The notes beneath the pieces were generated by a model. It was not told the DNA's origin and searched no databases. It was given only the letters and a program-made list of their open reading frames with translations. A program made the translations under genes and the position numbers. From WM-3-3 sp041660045 (GTDB lineage Bacteria; Pseudomonadota; Gammaproteobacteria; Methylococcales; Methylomonadaceae), in the NCBI GenBank assembly GCA_041660045.1, contig JBAZXA010000001.1, forward strand, positions 62,001 to 126,000: a stretch of DNA of 64,000 nt, written 5' to 3'. Positions 1 to 9,449 of the stretch are shown in pieces. Position 1 is the stretch's first letter, and every line of letters begins with the position of its first letter.

Positions 1-400
1 TTTGACTGTCGCCGAAGCCGATTTGGCTGAACAAGAACAAATGTTTTTTATGTCCCTCGGTTTTGAGATTACCCGCGCTAGCGAGGCTTCGATTATTGTC
101 CGTGCAATTCCTGTATTGATGGGAAATATTGATGCAGGGCAATTAATCCAAGATGTTTTGGGTGATATCAGCAGCCAGGGTGTGAGTTGCCGTATTGAAG
201 CACAATATGACGCGATATTGGCGAGCATCGCCTGCCATGCCTCAGTCCGGGCGCATCGGCGTTTAAGCGTTGCCGAAATGAATGCGTTACTGCGCGAAAT
301 GGAACAAACTGAACGGAGTGGGCAATGTAACCATGGCCGGCCTACATGGGTGGCCTTATCTACGCAAGATTTGGATAAGTTTTTTCTGCGTGGGCAATAA
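1..400 (+). CDS. mutL: DNA mismatch repair protein MutL, C-terminal part (5' truncated by window)
   Basis: The open frame enters from the left edge and stops at 398-400, so only about the last 132 residues of MutL are present. MutL couples MutS mismatch recognition to strand incision. The visible part is the C-terminal dimerisation domain. It carries the family's ending: a SACH-like segment (ACHASVRA), then EMNALLREMEQT, RSGQCNHGRPTW and a final LDKFFLRG. The N-terminal GHKL ATPase lies upstream of the window. miaA follows 28 bases downstream on the same strand, the mutL-miaA order common in gammaproteobacteria. The true start cannot be seen. Confidence 0.93.
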   Translation, partial: LTVAEADLAEQEQMFFMSLGFEITRASEASIIVRAIPVLMGNIDAGQLIQDVLGDISSQGVSCRIEAQYDAILASIACHASVRAHRRLSVAEMNALLREMEQTERSGQCNHGRPTWVALSTQDLDKFFLRGQ

Positions 401-428
401 GCCAGCCTAGACAATTTTATAATTACAA

Positions 429-1373
429 ATGGAACAGCAAAACAAACCTCCAGTCCTGTTTTTAATGGGGCCTACCGCGTCGGGTAAAAGCGCTTTGGCA
501 GTTAAACTTGCCAAAGCGTTTGATGGCGAAATTATCAGTGTAGATTCGGCCTTGGTGTTTAAAGGAATGGATATTGGGACAGCCAAGCCTAGTTTGGCGG
601 AACGTGAGGGTATTCCGCATTATTTGATCGATATTTTAGATCCTTCAGAGTCGTTTTCGACAGGCCAATTTAAAGCACAGGCGTTAAACCTGATGGCGGC
701 TATCAGTGAGCGTGGTAAATTACCTATTCTAGTGGGCGGTACCCAGTTATATTTTAATGCCTTGTCAGGATTGGCTGTTTTACCGGAGGCAGATGCCAGC
801 ATTCGCGCCAAACTGGATGAGGAGCTGGCCAAATGGGGCAAGCTAGCCCTGCATCAGCGTTTAGCTAAAGTTGATCCAGAGGCGGCGGCTAGGATACATC
901 CTAACGATCCTCAGCGCTTGCAACGGGCATTAGAAGTTTATGAAATCACCGGTATACCCTTGTCGGCGTTATTTAAACAAGCACAAACGCAAGCGCTTGC
1001 TTATCCGATTATTAAATTACTGGTTGCCCATACCGAGCGCAAAGTTTTACATGGCTTAATTGCCGAACGTTTTCGGTACATGCTAGAACAAGGTTTAATA
1101 GCGGAGGTGGAAAAATTATATAGTCGGGGTGATTTAAACGAAAAAATGCCTGCAATCCGTGCAGTGGGGTACCGCCAGGTATGGTCATATTTGCAAGGCG
1201 AGGATAGCTATGAAAATATGGTGGAAAAGGCAATAGCAGCAACCCGGCAATTAGCAAAACGCCAGTTTACTTGGTTACGCAGGGAAACCCAGGCTGCTAA
1301 TTTTGCAGCGGAAAGCCAAACCTTATGGCCGCAAATTCGGGCTTATGTCAGCAAAACGTTAGCTGTCGGTTAA
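429..1373 (+). CDS. miaA: tRNA dimethylallyltransferase MiaA
   Basis: MiaA transfers a dimethylallyl group from DMAPP to A37 of tRNAs reading UNN codons, in the cytoplasm. The P-loop GPTASGKS is at residues 14-21, followed by the DSALVFKGMDIGTAKP region in which family members bind substrate. The GGTQLYFNAL segment near residue 105 and the RAVGYRQVW motif near residue 240 are also typical. At 314 residues it is full length. It lies 28 bases after mutL and probably shares its transcript. hfq, often next downstream in this family, is absent: the next gene is on the opposite strand and the two 3' ends overlap by 4 bases. Confidence 0.97.
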   Translation: MEQQNKPPVLFLMGPTASGKSALAVKLAKAFDGEIISVDSALVFKGMDIGTAKPSLAEREGIPHYLIDILDPSESFSTGQFKAQALNLMAAISERGKLPILVGGTQLYFNALSGLAVLPEADASIRAKLDEELAKWGKLALHQRLAKVDPEAAARIHPNDPQRLQRALEVYEITGIPLSALFKQAQTQALAYPIIKLLVAHTERKVLHGLIAERFRYMLEQGLIAEVEKLYSRGDLNEKMPAIRAVGYRQVWSYLQGEDSYENMVEKAIAATRQLAKRQFTWLRRETQAANFAAESQTLWPQIRAYVSKTLAVG

Positions 1374-2698
1374 GCTGAAAACAAAGCCATGGCATCATTA
1401 ATTTGCTGTTTTGCGTCTTGTAATACTTGTAATGACATATCTGGTGATAAGCTGTTGTCACCGAGTTTTTGATAAGCCGGTAGCGTACTTAACAAGGGTA
1501 ATTCAGCAGCGGCATGGGTGGCTATTTGGCTATGGTATTTAGCCAATAAAACAATATCGCTTAAATCTAGTTTTTCATCAGCATAATAAAACCAATTGTC
1601 TACATTTAGGGGAACGCAAGCCTGTTTGGCTGGAAAGCCCCAATCCTCAAGTATTAGTGTGCCTAACTGGCTTTGTATCAAGGGTAAACAGGCATCTAAA
1701 TCAGCTAGCTTATAGAGGTTTTTATCCAGTGTTTCGGCAAACTTTAAGATGGGTAACATTCCAATGTTGTAGACCAAACCAGCCAATAAGGCCTGTTCGG
1801 GTGTTACAACTTTGGTTAAGGTGGCCAACACTTGGCTAATGCTGGAAACCCGTAAACTTTGTTTCCAAATCTGTTGTACACGGTTGTTGATATCAGGGTT
1901 TTGGCTATTAAACAAATGCCGCAAACTGATACTGGTGACTATCGTGCGGGTCGTGTTCAAACCTAAGCGGCTAACTGCTGCTAAGCAGCTGGTGGCAGGT
2001 ATGGTCGTTTGATAAAGCGGGCCGTTGCTGATTTGGATTAACTTAGCCGTAATCGCAGGGTCTAGGCTGATGATTTTGACAGCCTCATTAATTCCAATGT
2101 CGTTTTGCAAGGCGGTGCGTAAACGTAAAGCTACACTAGGTAAGCTTGGGATCTCCATCTGGCCGTCTTTATAATGTCGGCTAAAGGCCATGAAAAAGGG
2201 ATTTTTGAGTAGTTTGGCGGGTGCTTGTTCCGGATTTAGCCAGAGGTTAGTCTTTTCCTGTTGGCCCATAGGTATGCGGCTACTTTCAAAATAAATGACA
2301 GTCACTTCGGTTTTAGCAATCGCAGTTAATTGATGTTTAGCGCCTGCGGTCAAAGGGCAATGGGCTTTTAAGGTATGCTCGGTGATTTCTTGGCCACGGC
2401 CATTTAAGGCTTCTAAATAGACAGTGCCTTTAATAAGATAAATTAAATAATCGTTATATGTGCCTAGTTTAAATATGACAGAACCAGGAGCATAGGTCGT
2501 GGTATACAAAGGTAATTGTTGTAAGGTTTGCACCGGTAATTTTCCGATTGGTATTAATCGGGTCAAATATTCGGTCGGGAAGGCAATGCGTTTATTTAAT
2601 AGCTGTTGCGTGGCTGTGGGCTTATTTAAAAGCGGTGTCGTATCTGTTTTTTCCGGTGCGGTTGTGACTTGCTTTTTTTTAAATATATTTAAAAACAT
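1370..2698 (-). CDS. HDOD domain protein with N-terminal cyclic-nucleotide-binding-like domain
   Basis: Residues about 50-150 look like a cNMP-binding beta-roll (PGSVIFKLGTYNDYLIYLIKGTVYLEA). Residues about 185-380 form an HDOD domain, with IPSLPSVALRLR, the ISLDPAITAKLIQISNG stretch and SRLGLNTTRTIV. HDOD is a non-catalytic relative of the HD phosphohydrolases and usually acts as a protein-interaction module in signalling. No output enzyme is present, so this looks like a regulator that couples a ligand or binding event to protein contact. The ligand is unknown; the key residues for cAMP or c-di-GMP were not verified. It is transcribed alone. A second HDOD protein, fused to a kinase, is at the far end of the window. 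Confidence 0.85.
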   Translation of the reverse strand: MFLNIFKKKQVTTAPEKTDTTPLLNKPTATQQLLNKRIAFPTEYLTRLIPIGKLPVQTLQQLPLYTTTYAPGSVIFKLGTYNDYLIYLIKGTVYLEALNGRGQEITEHTLKAHCPLTAGAKHQLTAIAKTEVTVIYFESSRIPMGQQEKTNLWLNPEQAPAKLLKNPFFMAFSRHYKDGQMEIPSLPSVALRLRTALQNDIGINEAVKIISLDPAITAKLIQISNGPLYQTTIPATSCLAAVSRLGLNTTRTIVTSISLRHLFNSQNPDINNRVQQIWKQSLRVSSISQVLATLTKVVTPEQALLAGLVYNIGMLPILKFAETLDKNLYKLADLDACLPLIQSQLGTLILEDWGFPAKQACVPLNVDNWFYYADEKLDLSDIVLLAKYHSQIATHAAAELPLLSTLPAYQKLGDNSLSPDMSLQVLQDAKQQINDAMALFSA

Positions 2699-2940
2699 AA
2701 TCTAAGACAACAGAATCTAAAGTTATAAAATTTTTTAATTCTTGAAGTATGGCACAGATAAATAAAATTGTAGGGTTGTCGCCAGATTAAAAATTGCAGG
2801 GAAAAATACTTTAAATAGTATTTGAATTGTAAAGATGTCCGGGTTATTCTGCGGTTTAAATTTTAGCGATATGTTTTGAAAATTGTAGTTCATCCTCTAC
2901 TGAGCATTGTTGGGGCATAATACCCTAACTAGGCACGACG

Positions 2941-3351
2941 ATGACCGATTGGATGGTAGAGCGAGAAGCAGTACTGGTTTATTCCTATGAATATTTTGCG
3001 CAAGCAAAAGTGTTTGTGTTCCGCAAATGGTGTGAAAAAGCAGCTGAGCAAAAATTGCTGGTGCCAACAGACCTCTCAGGGGCTTGTATTTATGGCAGTT
3101 TGTTTATGAACCATCTGTTTGGTGGCACTATCCGAGGCCACTACCAGCATCAATTCAACTTAATTGAGGGCAGGATAGTTGATTTAAGCCACGATGCCAT
3201 GGATGTCGGCAAAATGACTAACCCTTACCTGCATGAACCGGGATACTTTATTATCCCGGAAAAAAATAAGGCTTTAGATGAATGTATTCCCCGTATTGAT
3301 GACTGGGTGATACAGTTTTTAGCCGAACTTGAAAAGCTTAAAATCAGTTAA
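2941..3351 (+). CDS. Small YunG-like protein of unknown function
   Basis: This 136-residue soluble protein has no signal peptide or membrane segment. The middle of the protein, TDLSGACIYGSLFMNHLFGG followed by an HQFNLIEGRIVDLSHDA stretch, resembles the YunG family: a small polar-Cys motif, a hydrophobic helix ending in FGG, then a segment in which the substrate 'is written' with a conserved Asp-Leu. Those proteins have no established activity, although the Cys/His/Asp order recalls papain-like folds. That is inference only. It is a single gene with only a weak ribosome-binding site, in AT-rich surroundings. The assignment rests on pattern memory, not on a search. Confidence 0.55.
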   Translation: MTDWMVEREAVLVYSYEYFAQAKVFVFRKWCEKAAEQKLLVPTDLSGACIYGSLFMNHLFGGTIRGHYQHQFNLIEGRIVDLSHDAMDVGKMTNPYLHEPGYFIIPEKNKALDECIPRIDDWVIQFLAELEKLKIS

Positions 3352-3367
3352 ATCCTCAACAAGGCGG

Positions 3368-4486
3368 CTAGGCTTTAGGAATTAAACCTAATGCCTGCTC
3401 CAGTTCATCAAAACTGTTATAAAAATGGGGGGAAAAACGGATGCCGCCACCCCGCAAAGCACAAATTACTCCGCTATTTTGCAAATGCTGGTAAATTTCC
3501 TGATTATCTGCTGTGCGATGCTTAAAGACCACTATCCCAGACTTAAGTGGCGTTTGTTGGGGTATTAAAGCCAGTGTCTCGATTTGACTGATTGCGTTTT
3601 TAAGAAAATCGGATCTTTCAAGTACGAGTTCTTCAATTTTAGCCATACCTATTTCCAGCAATAAAGACAAACTAGCCGAAAAAGCATGGATACCCAACAT
3701 GTTTGGGCTACCACATTCAAAACGGCGTGCGGTAGGATGGATTTCCCAGGGCATATTGTCATAATTGTGGATATCTTTCATCATATGCCAGCCGTATTGG
3801 GTTAGCTTAAGACGCTCACGGGCTTCAGGTTTACTATAAAAAACACCTAAACCTTCTGGGCCAAACAGCCATTTATGGCCGTCGGCCATCACAAAATCTG
3901 CCTGGTAAGCTTGCACATCAAACTGTACTGCGCCTAAGCTTTGAATGGCGTCTATACAAAATAAAATATCCCGTTGTTTGCAAAATTCACCAATACGTTC
4001 TAAATCCAAGCGCAAACCTGTGGCGAATTGTATGGAGCTGACGGTAATTAAACGGGTTTTTGGATCCACCAAAGCAAATAGTGCGTCCTCTGGTGTCTGG
4101 TACGGCGTAAATTTAGCTTGCCGAAATTCCACGCCTTGGTCTTCTAGTGACTGCCAAGGTAAGCGGTTAGAGGGGAATTCGTCAAAGCAGGAGACAATAT
4201 TGTCACCAGCTTGCCAAGGTAAGCCGTAGGCGACAAAAGATATGGCTTCGGAAGTGTTTTTGACTAAAGCAATATCATCGGCAGAGCCAGCGTTTAGCAA
4301 CGTTTTCAACTGCGTCCGCAAGAAAGTCTGTTTTTTTAGCCAATCCAGATAGTAATATGAGCCGTAATGGGTGTTTTGCTCGGCAAAAGCAATAACTGCA
4401 GCACCGGTTCTTTTCGGCCAGGGCGCAACCGCTGCGTGGTTAAGATAGATAATGTCATCAACTAAAGGAAATTCAGGGTGTTTCAT
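3368..4486 (-). CDS. Class V aminotransferase (PLP-dependent, cysteine desulfurase-like fold)
   Basis: This is a 372-residue fold type I PLP enzyme. The Schiff-base lysine sits in FVMADGHKWLFGPEGLG near residue 205, the signature of class V aminotransferases. ALVKNTSEAISFVAYGL near residue 75 is the cofactor phosphate-binding region, and CIDAIQSLGAVQFDV near residue 175 holds the Asp that contacts the pyridine nitrogen. The start NHAAVAPWP resembles the isopenicillin-N-epimerase/selenocysteine-lyase-like branch rather than true IscS. No clear cysteine-bearing desulfurase loop was recognised, so desulfurase activity is not claimed and the substrate is unknown. It is transcribed alone, towards the small gene at 2941. 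Confidence 0.87.
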   Translation of the reverse strand: MKHPEFPLVDDIIYLNHAAVAPWPKRTGAAVIAFAEQNTHYGSYYYLDWLKKQTFLRTQLKTLLNAGSADDIALVKNTSEAISFVAYGLPWQAGDNIVSCFDEFPSNRLPWQSLEDQGVEFRQAKFTPYQTPEDALFALVDPKTRLITVSSIQFATGLRLDLERIGEFCKQRDILFCIDAIQSLGAVQFDVQAYQADFVMADGHKWLFGPEGLGVFYSKPEARERLKLTQYGWHMMKDIHNYDNMPWEIHPTARRFECGSPNMLGIHAFSASLSLLLEIGMAKIEELVLERSDFLKNAISQIETLALIPQQTPLKSGIVVFKHRTADNQEIYQHLQNSGVICALRGGGIRFSPHFYNSFDELEQALGLIPKA

Positions 4487-4534
4487 AGCTTAGATTTAGG
4501 CAGCAATGGGTTAGGCTTTGGGGCGTAAACATAA

Positions 4535-5047
4535 TTATAAACAATCACCGAACTCTATGACTAAAAGACGGCAATCAAATAGTAGGTTAGGGAATTCATA
4601 GCGGATAACCAAGCGTAGTAGAAAGTCAAGGATAACATAGAGCGTTAAGGTGCGTGCGCAGACCCCCCAAATTTTTAGTTGGGTATTGGGGGAACAGCGC
4701 CAAACTGATGTTAACCACCAAACCAAAGGTAAAAATAGCATGCCGTGAATTGCTGTCCAGCTGGCAATGGTAAAACTTATGTTGGTGGCGCGGTAATCGA
4801 TATAGAAAAAAATGCCATTAACCAGCACAAAAAATGGCCAAAATGCCCGCCATAAGTGTGTTTGACCTAACCAAATATGTTTAAGTAAAAAATAAGGGCT
4901 CTTACTAGGGGCTTCATGAAATTGTAGGTATGGCTGGGGTGTAGAAAAATACACTAAGATGGCAATCAACAACAGGAATACCGTCAACTCTACTGGATTC
5001 AGTAAATGCGTGTAGGTGAAAATTACGGGTAGACTGGTAAAAAACAT
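4535..5047 (-). CDS. Hypothetical membrane protein
   Basis: This 170-residue protein is unrecognised. It has about four hydrophobic segments: residues 18-38, 63-85, 95-118 and 128-150. The aromatic-rich stretch HLWRAFWPFFVLVNGIFFYI and the following WTAIHGMLFLPLVWWLT are its most distinctive parts. The start at 5047 is preceded by a weak GGGCAGG-like ribosome-binding site. It lies between an aminotransferase and a secreted phosphoesterase, all on the minus strand, but the gaps (48 and 115 bases) and the hairpin at 5125-5149 argue against one operon. No function can be given. Confidence 0.6.
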   Translation of the reverse strand: MFFTSLPVIFTYTHLLNPVELTVFLLLIAILVYFSTPQPYLQFHEAPSKSPYFLLKHIWLGQTHLWRAFWPFFVLVNGIFFYIDYRATNISFTIASWTAIHGMLFLPLVWWLTSVWRCSPNTQLKIWGVCARTLTLYVILDFLLRLVIRYEFPNLLFDCRLLVIEFGDCL

Positions 5048-5124
5048 GGCTAAACCTGCCCCTGCTCTGTGCTTTAAATGCCAAGTATATCGATTTAAGC
5101 GGAGATGACAATTTTATACAACTA

Positions 5125-5149
5125 AGCCTTAGCCAAATTAGCTAAGGCT
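5125..5149 (-). terminator. Hairpin after the phosphoesterase gene
   Basis: A perfect 9-bp inverted repeat (AGCCTTAGC, 7-base loop, GCTAAGGCT) lies 14 bases past the stop codon of the minus-strand phosphoesterase gene. The tract that follows on the minus strand (TTAGTTGT) is only moderately T-rich, so a rho-independent terminator is likely but not certain. Confidence 0.5.
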
Positions 5150-5162
5150 ATAGTCTGCAATC

Positions 5163-6500
5163 TTAGAGCGCTAAAGCATTAAACAAATCATTGGCTAAGG
5201 CGTCACGTTCTGTTAGCGGTGCTAAGTGATGACGGGTTTCTATAAATTTTAAGATAGAGGTGGTGTCATAAACGGTAGAGTCTATAAAGCCACGCTTGGA
5301 CAAAGGTGAAATGATAAGAGTGGGTATGCGGCTACCTGGGCCAAAACGGTCAAGCAGCGGCGGTGGGACATGATCCCAATAACCGCCGAATTCATCATAA
5401 GTAACGATGATTACCGTGTCCTGCCACAATGGGCTATTTTCAATTTTATGGATAACCTCGGCAACATGTTGGTCACCGGATAACAAATCGGCGTAGCCAG
5501 GGTGCTCATTCAATTCACCTATGGGTTTGTAAAAGCTCACGGCAGGTAAGTTGGCGTTTTGTATCGCAGCCATAAAGTCAATTTCATCTTTAAGATGAAG
5601 CTCCCGTGCAGCAGTCCCTTCCGCATAGTTTTTATAATACACAAAGGGTTGATGGTGAAATTGAAAATGTTTATCAGCTGTACCAGCGTTGGCATTGTGC
5701 CAACCACCGGCGTACCAAGCCCAAGACACATTATTTTCGGTTAAGCGGTCACCAATGGTGGCTTGGGTTAATGCCGGCAGACGCTTTTTTTCATTACCTT
5801 CTTTGGCCGCATAAGGTTTTTGCAAAGGTTGTAAGGTGTTGACGGCATAACCATCTGGGGTTAACGCGCCATCTTGGACTAATTGGCCATGATCATCCAG
5901 TTTTGCTTTAAGCTCATCGGGTGCGTTGTCATAACGGGGTGTGCAGGCACAAATTAACCACTGGTGGTTGAGAAATGAGCCACCAAACGCGGCCTGAAAA
6001 AAATGATCGGCCAAGGTAAAACGTTGGGCATATTGCCATAAAGGCAGTTTGCGGCCATCGTAATATCCCATGGTCAAGCCCCCCGCATCTGAGACTGCGG
6101 CAAAGCGATCCATTTTTCCTGAATTAATTTGCGCTTGGTGTTGATAAAATCGATGGATTAAATCGCCTGTTTTTTGGTCAGCGGCAACATAATGGTTAAT
6201 TTCAAAAGGCTGATTTGCAAGATCGCTAGGGAAACGTGTGTCGATATTATGTTTATCCATTACAGGTGGCAATTGTTGGTAAACCTTACCCGCTAAATCG
6301 GTTTGTAAACGTTGTCCTGGCGTTGCCTGGGCGATACCTTGGGCACCTGGGAATAAGCCATATAAATTGTCAAAGCTATGATTTTCTAGGTAAATAACAA
6401 CAATGTGCTGTATTTTTTGTAGGGCTTCTGGGCTTGGTTTTGCTTGGGTGCTATAGCTTATTAAGCTAAACAAAATGATAAAAAGCAGCTGTCTGAGCAT
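5163..6500 (-). CDS. Secreted phosphoesterase (phospholipase C / acid phosphatase AcpA family)
   Basis: This 445-residue protein has an N-terminal signal peptide (about residues 1-20, ending near STQA). The mature part opens with IQHIVVIYLENHSFDNLYG, the metal- and nucleophile-bearing motif of the PF04185 phosphoesterase family, which includes bacterial phospholipase C and AcpA acid phosphatase. Later family motifs are FLNHQWLICACTPRY near residue 180, WAWYAGGWHNA near 265 and VIIVTYDEFGGYWDHVPPP near 365, the last holding Asp/His metal ligands. It is probably periplasmic or secreted and cleaves phosphate esters or phospholipids; the substrate cannot be told from sequence. It is a single gene with a hairpin after it. 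Confidence 0.88.
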   Translation of the reverse strand: MLRQLLFIILFSLISYSTQAKPSPEALQKIQHIVVIYLENHSFDNLYGLFPGAQGIAQATPGQRLQTDLAGKVYQQLPPVMDKHNIDTRFPSDLANQPFEINHYVAADQKTGDLIHRFYQHQAQINSGKMDRFAAVSDAGGLTMGYYDGRKLPLWQYAQRFTLADHFFQAAFGGSFLNHQWLICACTPRYDNAPDELKAKLDDHGQLVQDGALTPDGYAVNTLQPLQKPYAAKEGNEKKRLPALTQATIGDRLTENNVSWAWYAGGWHNANAGTADKHFQFHHQPFVYYKNYAEGTAARELHLKDEIDFMAAIQNANLPAVSFYKPIGELNEHPGYADLLSGDQHVAEVIHKIENSPLWQDTVIIVTYDEFGGYWDHVPPPLLDRFGPGSRIPTLIISPLSKRGFIDSTVYDTTSILKFIETRHHLAPLTERDALANDLFNALAL

Positions 6501-6715
6501 GGGGAGACCTTCTTTAGGCTGTTAATAGTTAAAGTGTTAGCGCATTTAAGCACATTCAGATGAATGTTTTCTGACAGTCTAAACGCTATGGATACAGGGT
6601 GTAGGGGTATTAAATGTGGCTTGTACCTTAGTATTCTATTGGTCATCTTAATGCTGGCGTATTACTATGGGCAAGGACGGCTGAGTTATTAGTAAATACA
6701 CATTAAAGGTGCTTT

Positions 6716-7465
6716 ATGTTTCCATTGCGTGACGAAAACCCTACCCTACGGAGACCGCTAGCAACTTATTGCCTAATTGGGATAAATCTTGCTGTTTGGT
6801 TTTTTGTTCAGGGCGCTGGTTCTATGGCAATGTTGGCCAAGTCTTTGTGTTTATATGGTCTAATACCAGGGGACTTGTTAGGTACGGCACCAATAGGCAC
6901 GACTATACCAATTACTCAAAACCTTACGTGCATTCTGGATCATCAAGGCAGTATTTTCACGTTAATTACGCATGCCTTTTTACATGGTGGTTGGTTTCAT
7001 ATTCTCGCTAATCTTTGGTTTTTATGGGTGTTTGGTGATAATGTAGAAGATGCTATGGGATCTAGCCGCTTTGTGGTGTTTTATTTTTTGTGTGTGATTG
7101 CCGCCGCGATAGCGCAAATTATATCCAATCCGGTAAGCGTCTCACCTATGGTTGGTGCCTCTGGGGCTATTGGTGGCGTGATGGGTGCTTACGCGTGGTT
7201 ATACCCAAGAGCCAAAGTGCATACTTTGATTTTTTTGGGGATTTTTTTTACCACAGTAGATATCCCGGCTTTATATATGTTAGGTTTTTGGTTTATTATC
7301 CAAGTGGTGAGTGGTATTCCAGCAGTTGGCGGTGTCAGCGGAGTAGCCTTTTGGGCGCATGTCGGTGGTTTTCTGGCTGGTTTATTCCTCGCTGAATTAA
7401 TGCATAAAAAATCTTATTTAGACCAGCATAACCGTGTTTTTCCAGATGTGAATAATCCTGATTAA
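6716..7465 (+). CDS. Rhomboid-family intramembrane serine protease
   Basis: This 249-residue polytopic membrane protein has six or seven hydrophobic segments. The catalytic serine is in GASGAIGG (Ser149) and the paired histidine is in FWAHVGGF (His215), the Ser-His dyad of rhomboids. The HGGWFHILANLWFLWVFG segment near residue 90 carries the conserved His and Asn of the oxyanion region. The inserted loop between the first two helices contains two cysteines (about residues 45 and 72). It opens with FPLRDENPT, a start common to bacterial members of this subfamily. It cleaves membrane-spanning substrates; which ones is unknown. It precedes yoaA by 64 bases and may share its promoter. Confidence 0.93.
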   Translation: MFPLRDENPTLRRPLATYCLIGINLAVWFFVQGAGSMAMLAKSLCLYGLIPGDLLGTAPIGTTIPITQNLTCILDHQGSIFTLITHAFLHGGWFHILANLWFLWVFGDNVEDAMGSSRFVVFYFLCVIAAAIAQIISNPVSVSPMVGASGAIGGVMGAYAWLYPRAKVHTLIFLGIFFTTVDIPALYMLGFWFIIQVVSGIPAVGGVSGVAFWAHVGGFLAGLFLAELMHKKSYLDQHNRVFPDVNNPD

Positions 7466-7529
7466 GTGTTAATAGCATGCCCCAGTTAAAGCCTTTAGGC
7501 GTCCTAATGTTCTTGTATTAGTTTGACAA

Positions 7530-9449
7530 GTGTCTGAGTTGGTTAATTTTTTTAAAGCCGATGGTGCTTTAGCCCAGGTAATTGAGGGTTACCATCCTCG
7601 TGCTGCGCAAATGGAAATGGCTGAAAAAATTGCTGAGGCGATACATCGCGAACAGCATTTAATAGCTGAAGCAGGCACGGGCACGGGCAAAACCTTCGCA
7701 TATTTGGTGCCGGCGATTATGTCAGGTAAAAAAGTAATCATATCTACCGGCACTAAAAATCTACAAGACCAGTTGTTTAACAAAGATTTACCGGTAATCC
7801 GCAAGGCGATTACACAGCCATTTAAGGCCGCCTTATTAAAGGGCCGAAGCAATTATGTGTGCCCCTATCGGCTCAAAAATGCCTTGGCGACGACTTTGGG
7901 TTTTAGCCAGGAAGAGGCCGCTGCTCTTAGTAAAATCAGCTCATGGTCTAAGCGCACAAAAATTGGTGATACGGCTGAAATGTCTGAAATTTCTGAGGCT
8001 GATCCGGTTTGGTATTTGGCCACCTCAACAGCGGAAAACTGCTTAGGGCAAGACTGTCCGGATTATAGTGATTGTTTTCTGATGAAAGCTCGCAAAAAAG
8101 CCCAAGAAGCTGACATTTTGGTGGTTAACCATCATTTATTATGCGCCGATTGGTCAATACGCGAAGGTGGTTTTGGTGAGCTATTACCCAATGTTGAAGT
8201 AGTCATCATTGATGAAGCCCATCAGTTGGCGGATACCGCTTCAAACTTTTTGGGGGTCACGGTAGGCGCAAGACAGTTGCTTGAATTATGCCAAGACACC
8301 TTAATCGAGTATTTTAAAGATGCAACTGATATGCCCGAGCTGCGCAGTGCTTCCGAAGATTTGGAGCATGAGCTTAAAGACCTTCGCTTAGCGTTTGGCG
8401 TTGAACTTAAAAAGGGTGCTTGGATAGAAATTGAAAACAACCCTAAGGTCGTAGCGGGGCTGTCAGCGACTAAGGCACAACTACAACGCCTGACAAACCA
8501 ACTTGAATTGGCTGCCGTTAAAACCAAAGGCTTGGAGTCTTGTTTTAAGCGCGCTGAAGAACTCATGCAGCAATGGCATAAAGTTCTGGAAGAACAAACG
8601 GGGCAGTGGATCCGTTGGTATGAAACCCATAAAAAAAGTTTTACCTTAAGCCGCACACCGTTCGATATAGCCGCTGAATTTCAAGGCTTTATGCAACAAC
8701 ATCAGGCGACATGGGTATTTACTTCAGCGACATTAAGTGTGGCGGGCCGATTTGACCATTTTGCCAATAATTTAGGTTTGCAACAGGCGCAAAGTGCCAG
8801 TTGGGGCAGTCCGTTTGATTATGCCGAACAAGCCTTGTTTTATCATCCCAAAGGCTTACCACAACCGAATGAGGCAGATTTTACGGCACGGATTATGCAC
8901 TTTGTCGTGCCGGTGTTACAAGCCAGTAAAGGCCGGGCGTTCTTTTTGTTCACTAGCCACCGGGCGCTTAAAGAAGCAGAAGGGTTGCTCAAAACTCAGT
9001 TGGACTATCCTTTGCTGGTTCAAGGCAGTTATCCGAAAGCCATTTTAATTGAGCGTTTTAAAACGGCAGGTAATGCGGTTTTGTTAGGCACAGCCAGTTT
9101 TTGGGAAGGTGTAGATGTTAAAGGGGAGGCATTATCGTGTGTGATTATTGATAAATTGCCGTTCTCATCGCCAGGCGACCCGGTTTTAAAAGCCCGCTTA
9201 ATGGCCATAGAAAAGCAAGGCCGAAATCCTTTTTTTGAGCAACAATTACCGGCTGCAGTGATTGCCTTACGTCAAGGCGTAGGCCGTTTAATCCGTGATG
9301 CCAGTGACCGTGGAGTATTAATGGTGTGTGACCCGCGCTTGTTAAAAAAAACTTACGGGCAAATTTTTCTTGACAGTTTACCGCCTATGAAACGCACCCG
9401 TGATATTGCCGATGTTAGCCTTTTTTTTCATCAGGAAATGCCAGTATGA
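7530..9449 (+). CDS. yoaA: ATP-dependent DNA helicase, YoaA (DinG/XPD-like) family
   Basis: This is a 639-residue superfamily 2 helicase of the XPD/DinG type, starting with GTG. Walker A is GTGTGKT at residues 49-55 and the DEAH box is in VVIIDEAHQL near residue 230. Cysteines in SNYVCPYRL (near 110) and NCLGQDCPDYSDC (near 171-183) fit the four ligands of the iron-sulfur cluster. The C-terminal RecA-like domain has GRAFFLFTSHRAL, GTASFWEGVDVKGE and the arginine-finger motif RQGVGRLIRD. YoaA works with the polymerase chi subunit in repair of blocked replication in E. coli. It overlaps tsaB by 4 bases, the same neighbour as in E. coli, which favours YoaA over DinG. Confidence 0.93.
   Translation: MSELVNFFKADGALAQVIEGYHPRAAQMEMAEKIAEAIHREQHLIAEAGTGTGKTFAYLVPAIMSGKKVIISTGTKNLQDQLFNKDLPVIRKAITQPFKAALLKGRSNYVCPYRLKNALATTLGFSQEEAAALSKISSWSKRTKIGDTAEMSEISEADPVWYLATSTAENCLGQDCPDYSDCFLMKARKKAQEADILVVNHHLLCADWSIREGGFGELLPNVEVVIIDEAHQLADTASNFLGVTVGARQLLELCQDTLIEYFKDATDMPELRSASEDLEHELKDLRLAFGVELKKGAWIEIENNPKVVAGLSATKAQLQRLTNQLELAAVKTKGLESCFKRAEELMQQWHKVLEEQTGQWIRWYETHKKSFTLSRTPFDIAAEFQGFMQQHQATWVFTSATLSVAGRFDHFANNLGLQQAQSASWGSPFDYAEQALFYHPKGLPQPNEADFTARIMHFVVPVLQASKGRAFFLFTSHRALKEAEGLLKTQLDYPLLVQGSYPKAILIERFKTAGNAVLLGTASFWEGVDVKGEALSCVIIDKLPFSSPGDPVLKARLMAIEKQGRNPFFEQQLPAAVIALRQGVGRLIRDASDRGVLMVCDPRLLKKTYGQIFLDSLPPMKRTRDIADVSLFFHQEMPV

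Noticed and set aside
8222..8656. A 144-codon minus-strand ORF inside yoaA
   Set aside because: It lies entirely within a well-supported helicase gene; its Ser/Cys-rich product looks like a frame shadow.
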